Shown here: positions 17,832 through 25,963 of the stretch, piece after piece
Position numbering within the stretch: the first letter of the stretch is position 1
How the letters are laid out: each line of letters starts with the position of its first letter
Assembly: GCA_003139695.1 (NCBI GenBank)
Contig: PLJM01000008.1
Location: forward strand, 1 to 64,000
Direction: 5' to 3'
Source: Candidatus Dormiibacterota bacterium
GTDB taxonomy: Bacteria; Chloroflexota; Dormibacteria; Dormibacterales; Dormibacteraceae
DNA: 64,000 bases
The notes under the pieces: model-generated
What the model was told of the DNA's origin: nothing
Database searches by the model: none
Seen by the model: only the letters and a program-made list of their open reading frames with translations
Made by a program: the position numbers and the translations under genes

Positions 17832-18064
17832 GCGTGTATTCCGTCGCGTCGCTCGACAAGGTAGCGGCGCAGGCCGTCGAGGTCGGCACGCAGCCGGCTG
17901 AGGGTTCGATCAACCGGCTGGTCTCCGAGGTCCATATAGGACACCGCAGCCAGGTAGATCTCGGCCCGGTCGAGCTGGCGAACGGCCGCCCTGAGCACCT
18001 GGCGGTGCTCGCCGATCGAGCGCTGTGTCGGCAGCTTGACGATGGCGTTGCGCATGAATCGCAC
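17828..18064 (-). CDS. small conserved-looking protein, unknown function
   Basis: I do not recognise this 78-residue protein. It is mostly helical and charged (SIGEHRQVLRAAVRQLDRAEIYLAAVSYMDLG, then RTLSRLRADLDGLRRYL), with no membrane segment or signal. The stop overlaps the KimA-like permease start as ATGA, which argues that it is real and translated with it. The start may be ATG 18064 or ATG 18055. It might be a regulatory partner of the permease; that rests on position only. Confidence 0.6.
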   Translation of the reverse strand: MRFMRNAIVKLPTQRSIGEHRQVLRAAVRQLDRAEIYLAAVSYMDLGDQPVDRTLSRLRADLDGLRRYLVERRDGIHA

Positions 18065-18157
18065 GCTAGGCGCCCGACTGTGAGGACTCCGTTTGGACTG
18101 CCCTCCGCCCCGTATGGACGTCGTATGGATATGACCCGATGAATTAAGTTCTCACCG
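18065..18157. promoter_or_regulatory. divergent permease promoter region with three phased CGTWTGGA direct repeats
   Basis: Between the two outward-reading permease units are CGTTTGGA (18091-18098), CGTATGGA (18112-18119) and CGTATGGA (18123-18130), all in the same direction and spaced 21 and 11 bp. This is two and one helical turns, as expected for tandem response-regulator sites. The OmpR-type KdpE-like regulator encoded at 20030-20713 is a candidate binder; that link is inference. Confidence 0.5.
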
Positions 18158-20023
18158 ATGAGTCACGACTCAGTCGCCCGGCGAGGCCGCCGCCCAGGTG
18201 ATCTAAGGGTCGTCGTCCGCCGCGCCGCCAAGCTGCCGCGCACCCTTGGCGCGCCATCTCTTTTCGCGGCCTGCTACGGCAACGTCGGATCGAGCATTTA
18301 CTACGCGCTCGGCGTCACGGCGGCGTTCGCACTGGGGCTGACCCCGCTCGCTCTCATCCTCGCGGGCGCCATCTTCGTGACCACAGCTCTCAACTACGCC
18401 GAGGGAACAGCAGCGCTTCCGCACGCAGGTGGTAGCTCGAGCTTTGCGCGGCGTGCGTTCAACGGCCCGATCGGGTTCCTGGTCGGCTGGGTGCAGCTCC
18501 TGAACTACACGGCGACGGTGTCCATCTCTGCTTACTTCGCGATCAGCTACCTCGGCGTCTTCGGCAAGTACGTACCCTTCATCCACACGATTCAAAGCGA
18601 GAACGAGTGGCACGTCCTCGCCACTGTCTTCTTGATCTGCGGCCTCATCGTCCTGAACGTTGTCGGCATCCAGGAATCGAGCGTCCTCAACCTGGCGCTC
18701 GCGTTCACCGACCTGATCACGCAGTTCGTGCTGGTCATCCTCGGTTTGGTACTGCTGCTGAACTTCAAAACCGTCATCGACAACATCCACTTTGGCGTGG
18801 CGCCAACGTGGGGAAACTTCCTGGCGTCGGTGTCGATCGCGATGGTCAGCTATACCGGAATCGAGACTATCTCGAACCTCTCCGAGGAAGCCAAGAACCC
18901 TGGGCGGTCCGTGCCACGCGCCACCTTCTGGGTCATTGCGGCCGTGTTGTTCGTCTCAGCGTTTCTGCCCACCATCGGTCTGAGCGTTTTCCCAGTGACA
19001 TTCGACCATCAGACCGGCATGTTCACCACATTGCTGGGAACCGAGTGGAAGGCGGACCCGGTTTCGGGCATTGTCACTGCGGGTTTCGCGCAACAGGGCT
19101 TGCATACGCTCGCGTTCTGGTCCGGCCTGTGGGTTGGTTTTCTCGCCTTCACGATCCTGGTGATTGCGACCAATGCCGGCCTAATCGGCATCTCGCGGCT
19201 CGGTTATTCGCTGGCCGGCGCCGACAACCTGCCGCGGGTGTTCGGACAGCTTCACCCTCGTTTCAAGACGCCGTACCTCTCGATCATCATCTTCGGGCTC
19301 GCCGCCGGGCTGTTGGTGCTACCGGGAATCCTCATCGGCTCTAAAGAGATCGACCTGATGAGCGCTGTCTACTCGCTGGCCGCGACTTTCGCGTTCTGCT
19401 CGGCGCACCTTTCGGTGATGCGCCTTCGGTTCGTGGAGCCCGACCTCTACAGGCCTTACAGGATGCCGGGCAATATCAAGTTCGGCCGCGACAGCATCCC
19501 GATTCTGTCGGTGGTCGGGGCGATTGCGATCGGCACAGTTTTCACCCAGCTCATGTTCCAGAACATCTCCAACTCGACCTTCATCTACCTGGGCTGGCTG
19601 GTGCTTGGAGTCGTCGTATTCGTGCTCTATCGGAACCATCGCAAGCAGCCGCTATGGGAACCGCTCGAGGAGCCTCCACCTCCCGACCGCGAGGTCGAGC
19701 ACCTCCCCCCCGAGCCGCTGCCCACTGCCGCGCGCTTCAAGCACGGCAGGCGCGTGCCGGCACATGTCGCTGTCACGCGAGAAGTCCGGCACCGCTCTCA
19801 TCGCCGCGGCTGGCGCCTGGAGATGGAGCTGTTTTTTGCCCGGCATGGCAACGTGCGCGGCGCGCTTATCGTGATGGTGTTCGCCGCGGTCAGCGGCCTG
19901 GCGGTCGGTGTGGACCTGTCGTCCTACGACCCGTTCGGACCCGGCCTCGGCTGGTCCCCAGGCATCGTGGTCACGACGCTGCTGGCCGCGTACTTGCTGA
20001 ACCGGAGCCACAGCGAGCTCTGA
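18158..20023 (+). CDS. APC-superfamily permease, second large paralogue
   Basis: The 621-residue permease has about twelve membrane segments (residues 35-500). The amino-acid/polyamine/organocation motifs include YGNVGSSIYYALGVTAA, NYAEGTAALPHAGGSSSFARRA, YTGIETISNLSEEAKNPGRSVPRA and ATNAGLIGISRLGYSLAGADNLPRVFGQLHPRF. After a proline- and charge-rich linker (EPLEEPPPPDREVEHLPPEP, near 510) it has two more hydrophobic segments at the C-terminus. It matches the neighbouring permease in length and topology but not closely in sequence. The substrate is unknown: amino acids or potassium. ATG 18158 was chosen; no strong ribosome site is seen. Confidence 0.88.
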   Translation: MSHDSVARRGRRPGDLRVVVRRAAKLPRTLGAPSLFAACYGNVGSSIYYALGVTAAFALGLTPLALILAGAIFVTTALNYAEGTAALPHAGGSSSFARRAFNGPIGFLVGWVQLLNYTATVSISAYFAISYLGVFGKYVPFIHTIQSENEWHVLATVFLICGLIVLNVVGIQESSVLNLALAFTDLITQFVLVILGLVLLLNFKTVIDNIHFGVAPTWGNFLASVSIAMVSYTGIETISNLSEEAKNPGRSVPRATFWVIAAVLFVSAFLPTIGLSVFPVTFDHQTGMFTTLLGTEWKADPVSGIVTAGFAQQGLHTLAFWSGLWVGFLAFTILVIATNAGLIGISRLGYSLAGADNLPRVFGQLHPRFKTPYLSIIIFGLAAGLLVLPGILIGSKEIDLMSAVYSLAATFAFCSAHLSVMRLRFVEPDLYRPYRMPGNIKFGRDSIPILSVVGAIAIGTVFTQLMFQNISNSTFIYLGWLVLGVVVFVLYRNHRKQPLWEPLEEPPPPDREVEHLPPEPLPTAARFKHGRRVPAHVAVTREVRHRSHRRGWRLEMELFFARHGNVRGALIVMVFAAVSGLAVGVDLSSYDPFGPGLGWSPGIVVTTLLAAYLLNRSHSEL

Positions 20024-20036
20024 CAGGGGTCAGCTC
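20015..20036. terminator. possible bidirectional terminator at convergent stops
   Basis: GAGC-TC-TGAC / AGGG / GTCA-GCTC forms a short bulged stem exactly across the permease stop and just before the response-regulator stop. There is no U-tract, so termination is only plausible. Confidence 0.3.
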
Positions 20037-20713
20037 TCGAGGCGGTAGCCCACTCCCGGTTCATTGACGATGTAGCGCGGGTTGGCCGGGTCGTCGCCCA
20101 GCTTTTTCCGGATCTGTGCAACCACGTAGCGCGTGTTGTATTTGTCCCCGACCGCGTACTCGCCCCACACTTGTCGCAATAGCGTGCTGTGGGTCACGGG
20201 TTTACCCGCGTGCAGCGCGAGATAGCGCAACAGCTCGTACTCGGTGGGAGTCAGCTTCACGGTCCGGCCCCCAACGGTCACAGAGCGCCTGGCCAGATCG
20301 ATCTCGAGATCTCCTGCACGCACCACGGGCTCGCCGGCCGAAACGTCGACCTGGCGCCGCAGCACTGCCCGAATCCTCGCGACCAGCTCCTCGGTGCCGA
20401 ACGGCTTGACCAAATAGTCGTCGGCGCCGAGGTCGAGCGCCCGCACCTTGTCCTTCTCGCCAGGCATGACGCTGACCACGATCACCGCCGCCCGAGTCGC
20501 GGGCCGCAGTGCCTCCAGAACACCGAACCCGTCAAGAGCTCCCGGCAGACCGAGGTCAAGGAGGATGACGTCAGGACGCCACGTTGCCGCCTCGCGGATC
20601 GCATCCACCCCATTCCCCACCGCCCGAACGTCGAAGTCGTGGTAGCCCAAACCCGCGCGCAAGGCGCGCTGCATCTCGACCTCGTCGTCGACCACCAGAA
20701 CGCGCCCGCTCAA
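20030..20713 (-). CDS. KdpE-like OmpR-family response regulator
   Basis: The 227-residue regulator has an N-terminal receiver domain with acidic residues in VVDDE, the phospho-aspartate in VILLDLGLPG near residue 52 and the lysine in DDYLVKPF near 102. A C-terminal winged helix follows (VKLTPTEYELLRYLALHAGKPV and NTRYVVAQIRKKLGDDP). This order and the tail GVGYRLES match KdpE. The stop of the upstream kinase gene overlaps its start by 4 nt. No kdpFABC genes are in the window; the adjacent large permeases are plausible targets. Confidence 0.93.
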   Translation of the reverse strand: MSGRVLVVDDEVEMQRALRAGLGYHDFDVRAVGNGVDAIREAATWRPDVILLDLGLPGALDGFGVLEALRPATRAAVIVVSVMPGEKDKVRALDLGADDYLVKPFGTEELVARIRAVLRRQVDVSAGEPVVRAGDLEIDLARRSVTVGGRTVKLTPTEYELLRYLALHAGKPVTHSTLLRQVWGEYAVGDKYNTRYVVAQIRKKLGDDPANPRYIVNEPGVGYRLES

Positions 20714-22182
20714 GGCCGCGCTGTCACTCGCACCAGGGGCAGCGTGAATGTGAAGCGAGGACCGCGTCGCATGTTCTCCGCGCGAATCGTTCCGCCGTGC
20801 GCTTCGACGACGCGCTTGCAGATGGCAAGGCCGAGGCCGCTTCCGCGCGCGCGCCGCGTCCAGAAAGTTTCAAAGATCCGGTCAAGGTCCACAGGCGCGA
20901 TCGCCGGGCCATCGTTCTCGACCCAAGCTTCCAGCACAGAGTCACGCGCCACCGCCCCGATAGCGAGCGCCCCGCTCGCCGGCGCCCATTCCAGCGCGTT
21001 CTCGACGAGGTTCGTCAGCACCCTTCCCACCTGGAGCTCGTCGACCTCCACCGGCGGCAGGTCGTCGGCCAGCTTGACGGCAACCTCGTGCCCCTTCAAG
21101 TCCGAGCGCAACTGATACAACGCGGTACCGACCAGCTCAGCAAAACCGTGAGGCTCCCTGTCCAGCTCGAGGCCGGCCTCCAGGCGCGAGAGCGCAAGCA
21201 TGTCGCCGACGAGGCGGTCGAGGCGCGTGGCCTGGCGGTCGAGGTCGACCAGCAGTTCCTGCTGCTCAGGCTGGAGCCCCGCCTGCGGCGCGAGCAACGC
21301 GGTGAGTCCCGCTCGCAGCGAGGCGATCGGGCTCTTCAGCTCGTGCGACAGGGAGGAGAGGATGGCCGCCTTGAGCTTGTCAGAGGCCTCAAACCCGCGC
21401 GCCCTCTCCGATTCGAGAGCCGCGCGGCGGCGGTCCAGCAGCAGGTCGGCCAGGCCGATGAGAGCGCCGAGCATACGCAGCTCGCCCAGTTCTGGGCGAT
21501 TCGATTCAATTCGCATCACTGCTACTCCGCCGGCGAGGGGAAGATAGGCAGCCGTGGCGGCGCCGGGGTGGGTCTTCATCAATTTGACCTCACCACCGCT
21601 GATCGCGATTCCGACCGAGCGCCCATTCTCATGCGCCCAAGCGGCTTGACGGACCTCCTCTGCCGTCAGGTCACTGCCGACCAGTACCGTCGCTTCCTTA
21701 CCGGAGTCCACAGCGACGAGGGCGAACCGGCTGACTGAAGCAAGGGTCAGAGCGCGCTCGCTGACCATGGACAGCGCAGCGGTCACCTGCGGCGTGCGCA
21801 AGGCGGCGGTCGCCAGCTCATAAAGGACGCGCGAATCCGAGGCCAATGTCTCGGATGCTGCTCGAGCCCGACGAATCGAAGCAGCAAGCTGGCTCGTCAC
21901 GAGCGCGACAGCCAGCAGCACCATCAGCTCGAAGAGCTCGCTCGGGCCCCTGACGGCAAAGGTTCCGACTGGCGGCACGAAGAAGAAGTCGTAAAGCAGA
22001 AACGCGGCGATGCTTCCGGCCAACGCGGGGCCGCGGCCCCAGCGGGCTGCAATCCACAGAACTAGCAAGAGGTAAAAGGCGGACAGCCCGGCCACATTCG
22101 CGAGCGAGGTCACAATCGCGATGGCAAGAGTGATTGCTATAACCCCACCGACCGCTATCGAATAAGGCACAAGCCGTCCCAT
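20710..22182 (-). CDS. KdpD-like sensor histidine kinase lacking the N-terminal KdpD/Usp domains
   Basis: The 490-residue kinase begins directly with the four-helix DUF4118 membrane region of KdpD (FYLLLVLWIAARWGRGPALAG, then YDFFFVPPVGTFAV). A GAF-like domain follows (about 120-250), then HisKA with the phospho-histidine in LSSLSHELKSPIAS near residue 275, and HATPase_c (LTNLVENALEWAP, GSGLGLAICKRVVEAHGG). Full KdpD has about 900 residues with an N-terminal ATP-binding sensor and Usp domain; those are absent. Such short forms occur widely. It probably phosphorylates the overlapping KdpE-like regulator. What it senses here is unknown. Confidence 0.92.
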   Translation of the reverse strand: MGRLVPYSIAVGGVIAITLAIAIVTSLANVAGLSAFYLLLVLWIAARWGRGPALAGSIAAFLLYDFFFVPPVGTFAVRGPSELFELMVLLAVALVTSQLAASIRRARAASETLASDSRVLYELATAALRTPQVTAALSMVSERALTLASVSRFALVAVDSGKEATVLVGSDLTAEEVRQAAWAHENGRSVGIAISGGEVKLMKTHPGAATAAYLPLAGGVAVMRIESNRPELGELRMLGALIGLADLLLDRRRAALESERARGFEASDKLKAAILSSLSHELKSPIASLRAGLTALLAPQAGLQPEQQELLVDLDRQATRLDRLVGDMLALSRLEAGLELDREPHGFAELVGTALYQLRSDLKGHEVAVKLADDLPPVEVDELQVGRVLTNLVENALEWAPASGALAIGAVARDSVLEAWVENDGPAIAPVDLDRIFETFWTRRARGSGLGLAICKRVVEAHGGTIRAENMRRGPRFTFTLPLVRVTARP

Positions 22183-22203
22183 GACGGTCAGGATAGGTCG
22201 GCG

Positions 22204-23142
22204 TCAGGCGCCGGCGATGGCAAGTTCCTTGGCTCGGTTCGCGTAGCCGGGATGCGACGGATGCGCGACCCGGTACCAGGCCAGCGTCTCCGCCAGTGCA
22301 TCCTCGAGGGCCGACGGCTCGAAGCCCAGCTCGGTGCGTGCCCGGTCGAGCACATAACCGGCCGAGCGTCGCGGGTCCGGACCGTAAGGGCTCGCATCAG
22401 GTGGAAGGTCGGCAAACGGGATCGGATGCATCCGGGCCGGCACGCCCATGACCTTGGCGATCGCTTCGATCAGGCCGCGCAAGCTGACCCCCTCGAACGC
22501 TGCGTTGTAAGCCTTGTGATCCGTCTGCTTCCGCATATCGCATGCCAGGGCGCATGCGAACCCGATGTCCTTCACCCACGCAAGGCCCGCCTGGCGTTCA
22601 TAGGACTCCTTAGGAACCAGCAGCGGCCCGCCGTCCATGACGCGCTCGATGTACGCGGCGATTCGCAGCGTGTGGTCGGCCGGCCCGAAGATGGCGGGAG
22701 GTCGCACCACCGTCCAGGGAAAGTCGCTCGACCGTGCGATCAGCGTTTCGCACCAGCGCTTGCCCTCCATGTAATCGAGGCTGGCCGGCGGCTCGCCCTC
22801 GAGCGGCACGAAATCCTCTTCGCGAGCCGGCGCGCCGTTGAGCGATGGGTAGACGCCAGTCGAGACAAAGACGTAGCGGTCGCCCTTGAAGTTGCGGATC
22901 ACCGAATCCACCTCGACCGGTTGGAAACATGCGAGGTCCAGAAGCACGTCGGGCTTGACCTCGGCCAGCGCGCGCTTCAGCTGCTCCTCATCGGTGCGGT
23001 CGAACGCGACATAGCTGGTGAAAATGCCATAGGGCCGTTCTTTACGGCCCGCCGCGATCGTCTCGACGCCGCGCCGCATGAGCTCCTTACAAGCGGCGCT
23101 CCCGACGAAACCGGCGCCGCCAAGGACCAACGCTCGGGTCAT
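22204..23142 (-). CDS. NAD-dependent epimerase/dehydratase family protein (extended SDR)
   Basis: The 312-residue protein has the NAD motif VLGGAGFVGSAACKEL at the N-terminus, FVSTGVYPS near 93 and the catalytic pair in YMEGK near 125, followed by VVRPPAIFGPADHTLRI. Substrates of such proteins are usually nucleotide sugars, but plant-chloroplast-like RNA-binding members have the same plan, so the reaction is not assigned. The ATG at 23142 directly abuts a palindromic element, whose GGGGAAG provides the only Shine-Dalgarno-like sequence. It lies downstream of the rapZ-like gene on the same strand. Confidence 0.87.
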   Translation of the reverse strand: MTRALVLGGAGFVGSAACKELMRRGVETIAAGRKERPYGIFTSYVAFDRTDEEQLKRALAEVKPDVLLDLACFQPVEVDSVIRNFKGDRYVFVSTGVYPSLNGAPAREEDFVPLEGEPPASLDYMEGKRWCETLIARSSDFPWTVVRPPAIFGPADHTLRIAAYIERVMDGGPLLVPKESYERQAGLAWVKDIGFACALACDMRKQTDHKAYNAAFEGVSLRGLIEAIAKVMGVPARMHPIPFADLPPDASPYGPDPRRSAGYVLDRARTELGFEPSALEDALAETLAWYRVAHPSHPGYANRAKELAIAGA

Positions 23143-23200
23143 CTTCCCCGCTCGCCGGGGAGGTCGGCCCGACCGCGCCAGCGGGCCGGTCGGGAGGGGA
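23143..23200. repeat. palindromic element copy 2 (epimerase / rapZ-like junction)
   Basis: CTTCCCCGCTCGCCGGGGAGG followed by GGCCCGACCGCGCCAGCGGGCC and GGTCGGGAGGGGAG. It fills most of the gap between the two minus-strand genes and ends on the epimerase start codon. Confidence 0.82.
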
Positions 23201-23214
23201 GTCTCAAGTGCCTA

Positions 23215-23892
23215 TCAACCGTCCAATTCGCGCGCTAGAAACTCGACATCCGCGTTCTCGACGTCCTCGAGGCGCGTCGCCATCTCGCGCGCCATCGCGA
23301 CCGATCGATGCCGGCCGCCCGTGCACCCGAACGCGACCACCAGCTGCGAGCGACCGCGCTCGCGATAGTGCGGGATCGCCGCGCGAAGCGTGCGTTCGAG
23401 GTTGTCGAGCAGCTCTTGAGCCGCCGGCTGGCCGATGACGTAGTCGCGCACCCGCTCGTCGCGGCCGTCGAGTGGACGCAGCTCCTCCACCCAGTAGGGG
23501 TTGTCGAGGAGCCTCACGTCGACCACCCATGCGGCGCCGTCAGGAATACCCTTCTTGAAACCGAAGGCGAAGCAGGTTATGAGCATCCGCTCTCGCGACT
23601 TCAGCGACTGCGCCAGCTCGCGCAGCTGCGCGACGTCGACGCGGTGATGCGCGCGCTCGTGGCTGCCGCCCGGCTTGCCATCGTTGGCCCCGACGTGCAC
23701 CAGCACGTAGCGAATGCCACGTGCGTCGGCGTCCTTCAGCACCACGGCGCCATCGCCTCGCAGCGGCAGCACGCCGTCCGAATCGTCAAATGGCGACAGC
23801 CAGCGCGCGGGCTGAAAACCGGCGTCGACGAACACGCCAACCGCTTCCTCGAGGTCGGGCTCAGTGGTCCCGCCCACGATGACCAGAGTCAC
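23215..23892 (-). CDS. RapZ C-terminal-domain protein lacking the P-loop kinase domain
   Basis: The product of about 225 residues ends with the RapZ C-terminal domain: FAFGFKKGIPDGAAWVVDVRLLDNPYWVEELRPLDG, then VAFGCTGGRHRSVAMARE. In RapZ this half binds RNA (GlmZ/GlmY in E. coli) and perhaps a sugar phosphate. The usual N-terminal ATPase with GxSGxGKS is absent; instead about 85 residues (TLVIVGGTTEPDLEEAVGVF...) of unclear origin precede the domain. GTG 23892 has GAAGG 8 nt upstream; a longer frame exists to 23970 but enters a repeat. Standing next to uvrC it keeps the classic uvrC-rapZ order. Confidence 0.85.
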   Translation of the reverse strand: MTLVIVGGTTEPDLEEAVGVFVDAGFQPARWLSPFDDSDGVLPLRGDGAVVLKDADARGIRYVLVHVGANDGKPGGSHERAHHRVDVAQLRELAQSLKSRERMLITCFAFGFKKGIPDGAAWVVDVRLLDNPYWVEELRPLDGRDERVRDYVIGQPAAQELLDNLERTLRAAIPHYRERGRSQLVVAFGCTGGRHRSVAMAREMATRLEDVENADVEFLARELDG

Positions 23893-23947
23893 GGCCGGAA
23901 CCTTCGGCGAGAGATTCGGTGTCCAGGTGGTCCAGGTGCTAGGCGCG

Positions 23948-24030
23948 GGCGAGCACCGGAGCGCGCGCATCGGCAGATGCGTAAGCGAGGAGCGGAGTCC
24001 GCAACAACGCAGATGGGCCGCATGGGCGCC
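23948..24030. repeat. dispersed repeat R2, second copy of the whiA-gap repeat
   Basis: Between uvrC and the rapZ-like gene, this resembles 12504-12577 over about 75 bp: GCGAGCACCGGAGCGCGC, GTAAGCGAGGAGCGGAG and GCAACAACGCAGAT. The two copies sit beside halves of what is normally one gene neighbourhood. Confidence 0.7.
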
Positions 24031-24067
24031 GAAGATCCGTCGACGGCTTCCGGCCGCGACTCTGAAG

Positions 24068-25918
24068 TCATAGAGTTTCCTTTAGGCGCCGAGCCAAGCG
24101 TTCTGGAACGCCAAGCGCGACGATGTCTTCGACCGGTGCCTCGCGGATCGCCTGCACGGAACCGAAGTGTCGCAGGAGGGCGCGCTTGCGCGTGGGTCCG
24201 ATGCCCTCGACCGAGTCCAGCGGCGAGGTGAGCGCCTTCTTGGACCGCACCTTGCGGTGGTGCGTGATCGCGAAGCGATGCGCCTCGTCGCGAATCCTCT
24301 GCACCAGAAACATCCCCGGCGAATTTTTCTCCTGCACGATCGGCTCAGTGCGTCCCGGCGCGAAGATCTCCTCGCGCTCCTTGGCCAGCGCGAAGGTCGG
24401 GATGTCGGCATAACCCACTGACTCGAGTACCTCGAGCGCAGCGCTGAGCTGTCCCTTGCCCCCGTCGATGAGGATGAGGTCAGGGCGGCTCGTGAACGAG
24501 CGGTCGCCAACGATGTCCGCATCCTCGCGGCGCTGCGCCGACTCCAACCTCTCCAGCCGGCGTCGAAGCACCTCCTGGAGCATCGCGAAATCGTTGGGCC
24601 CCGGCACGAACTTGATCTTGAAATGGCGGTAGTGATCGTTGCGCGGGCGGCCATCCTCGAACACGACCATCGCCCCGACCGCACTGTCCCCCTGGATGTT
24701 CGAGATGTCATAGCACTCGATCCGTTTCGGCGGCGTCTCCAGGTCGAGCGCCTCGGCCAGCGCCGCGAGCATCGGCTCGGTCCGGCTTTTGTCGTAGTCA
24801 GCCTGGATGCGCAGCTGCTCCAGCTCCTGAGCGGCGGTCTCGGCCAGCTGTGTGACAAGCGCTCGCTTCCGACCACGCTGTGGCACCTCGATCGTCACCG
24901 GTCCGCCGCGCCGCTGGCTCAGCCACCCCGTCATGAGCTCCATCTCGTCCAGCGGCCCGGGAAGGATCACGGTTCGGGGCACGTGAGTGGCGCTCGCGTA
25001 GTACTGGAGGACGAAGCCGCGCAGCAGCTCCGCCTCCGTTGCCTCGCCGGCACCGTCGAGCGGGTGACCGTCGTGGCCGACCATCTTTCCATTCCTCACG
25101 TAAGCGACCTCGACGTAGACCTCGCCACCTCGCCACGCGTACGCGATGATGTCGTGGTCGTCGCGGCTGTGCGTGAGCACCTTCTGGCGGTCCGCGATCT
25201 TTTCAATCGACTGCAGCTGGTCGCGATAGCGCGCCGCATTCTCGAAGTCGAGCTTGTCCGCGGCGCCTTCCATGCGCTCGTGTAGCTCGCGGACGAGCAC
25301 GTCCGAACGCCCTTCCATGAACAACGCGACCTCGTGGATGCGCGCCTTGTAATCGTCGGCACCGATGCGCCTCTCGCAAGGTCCGGGACACCGCTTGATG
25401 TGATAGTCAAGGCAGACCTTGCCCTGCTTGAAGATCTCATCGGAGCACGTCCTGAAGGGCAGCAGCTGCCTGATCGACTTGACCGTTCCGCGCAGAGATT
25501 GCGCCGACGTGTACGGCCCGAAGTAGAGCGAGCCGTCGTTCTGCACTCGCCGCGAGTAGTGCACCCGCGGGAACTCCTCCTTGACCGGGAGCTTCAGGTA
25601 CAGGTAGTTCTTGTCGTCTTTGAGGCGGATATTGAAGCGCGGCCTGTAGCTCTTGATCAGGTTGCACTCGAGGACCAGCGCCTCGACCTCGTTCGCCGTC
25701 GTCACGAACTCGAAGTCGTAGATCTTCCTGACGAGCTCCGAGACGCGCGCCGTTTCGCCGTATCCCGCGGTGAAGTACGAGCGCAGCCGGTCGCGCAGCC
25801 GCAGCGCCTTGCCGACGTAGATCACCTGCGTCCGGGAGTCTCGAAACAGATACACGCCAGGCGCGTCGGGCACCGCGCGCAGCCGGCGCTTTATCGACTC
25901 TTCTTGTGAAACCGCCAC
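24068..25918 (-). CDS. uvrC: excinuclease ABC subunit C
   Basis: The 616-residue protein has the GIY-YIG nuclease domain (GVYLFRDSRTQVIYVGKALRLRDRL, residues 20-45), the cysteine cluster near C150-C180 (KQGKVCLDYHIKRCPGPCERRI), and a UVR motif near 205-240 (LVRELHERMEGAADKLDFENAARYRDQL). The RNase H-like nuclease domain follows (CYDISNIQGDSAVGAMVVF, LILIDGGKGQL, KEREEIF), then C-terminal helix-hairpin-helix repeats (VEGIGPTRKRALLRHFGSVQAIREA). It makes both incisions in nucleotide excision repair. uvrA and uvrB are about 3-10 kb away in the same orientation. ATG 25918 starts a full-length protein. Confidence 0.97.
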   Translation of the reverse strand: MAVSQEESIKRRLRAVPDAPGVYLFRDSRTQVIYVGKALRLRDRLRSYFTAGYGETARVSELVRKIYDFEFVTTANEVEALVLECNLIKSYRPRFNIRLKDDKNYLYLKLPVKEEFPRVHYSRRVQNDGSLYFGPYTSAQSLRGTVKSIRQLLPFRTCSDEIFKQGKVCLDYHIKRCPGPCERRIGADDYKARIHEVALFMEGRSDVLVRELHERMEGAADKLDFENAARYRDQLQSIEKIADRQKVLTHSRDDHDIIAYAWRGGEVYVEVAYVRNGKMVGHDGHPLDGAGEATEAELLRGFVLQYYASATHVPRTVILPGPLDEMELMTGWLSQRRGGPVTIEVPQRGRKRALVTQLAETAAQELEQLRIQADYDKSRTEPMLAALAEALDLETPPKRIECYDISNIQGDSAVGAMVVFEDGRPRNDHYRHFKIKFVPGPNDFAMLQEVLRRRLERLESAQRREDADIVGDRSFTSRPDLILIDGGKGQLSAALEVLESVGYADIPTFALAKEREEIFAPGRTEPIVQEKNSPGMFLVQRIRDEAHRFAITHHRKVRSKKALTSPLDSVEGIGPTRKRALLRHFGSVQAIREAPVEDIVALGVPERLARRLKETL

Positions 25919-25963
25919 TAGATCGATTGTAGGTACGGCCCAAAGGTGTCATGGGAGGCTTCG

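Noticed and set aside
18607-19344. Long plus-strand open frame inside the second permease gene
   Set aside because: It is an alternate-frame shadow, Arg/His/Pro-rich, with no family motif; the permease frame has a complete APC protein.
20724-20945. Short kinase-like minus-strand frame in the 3' part of the KdpD-like gene
   Set aside because: Out-of-frame shadow of the KdpD-like ATPase domain, which is complete.
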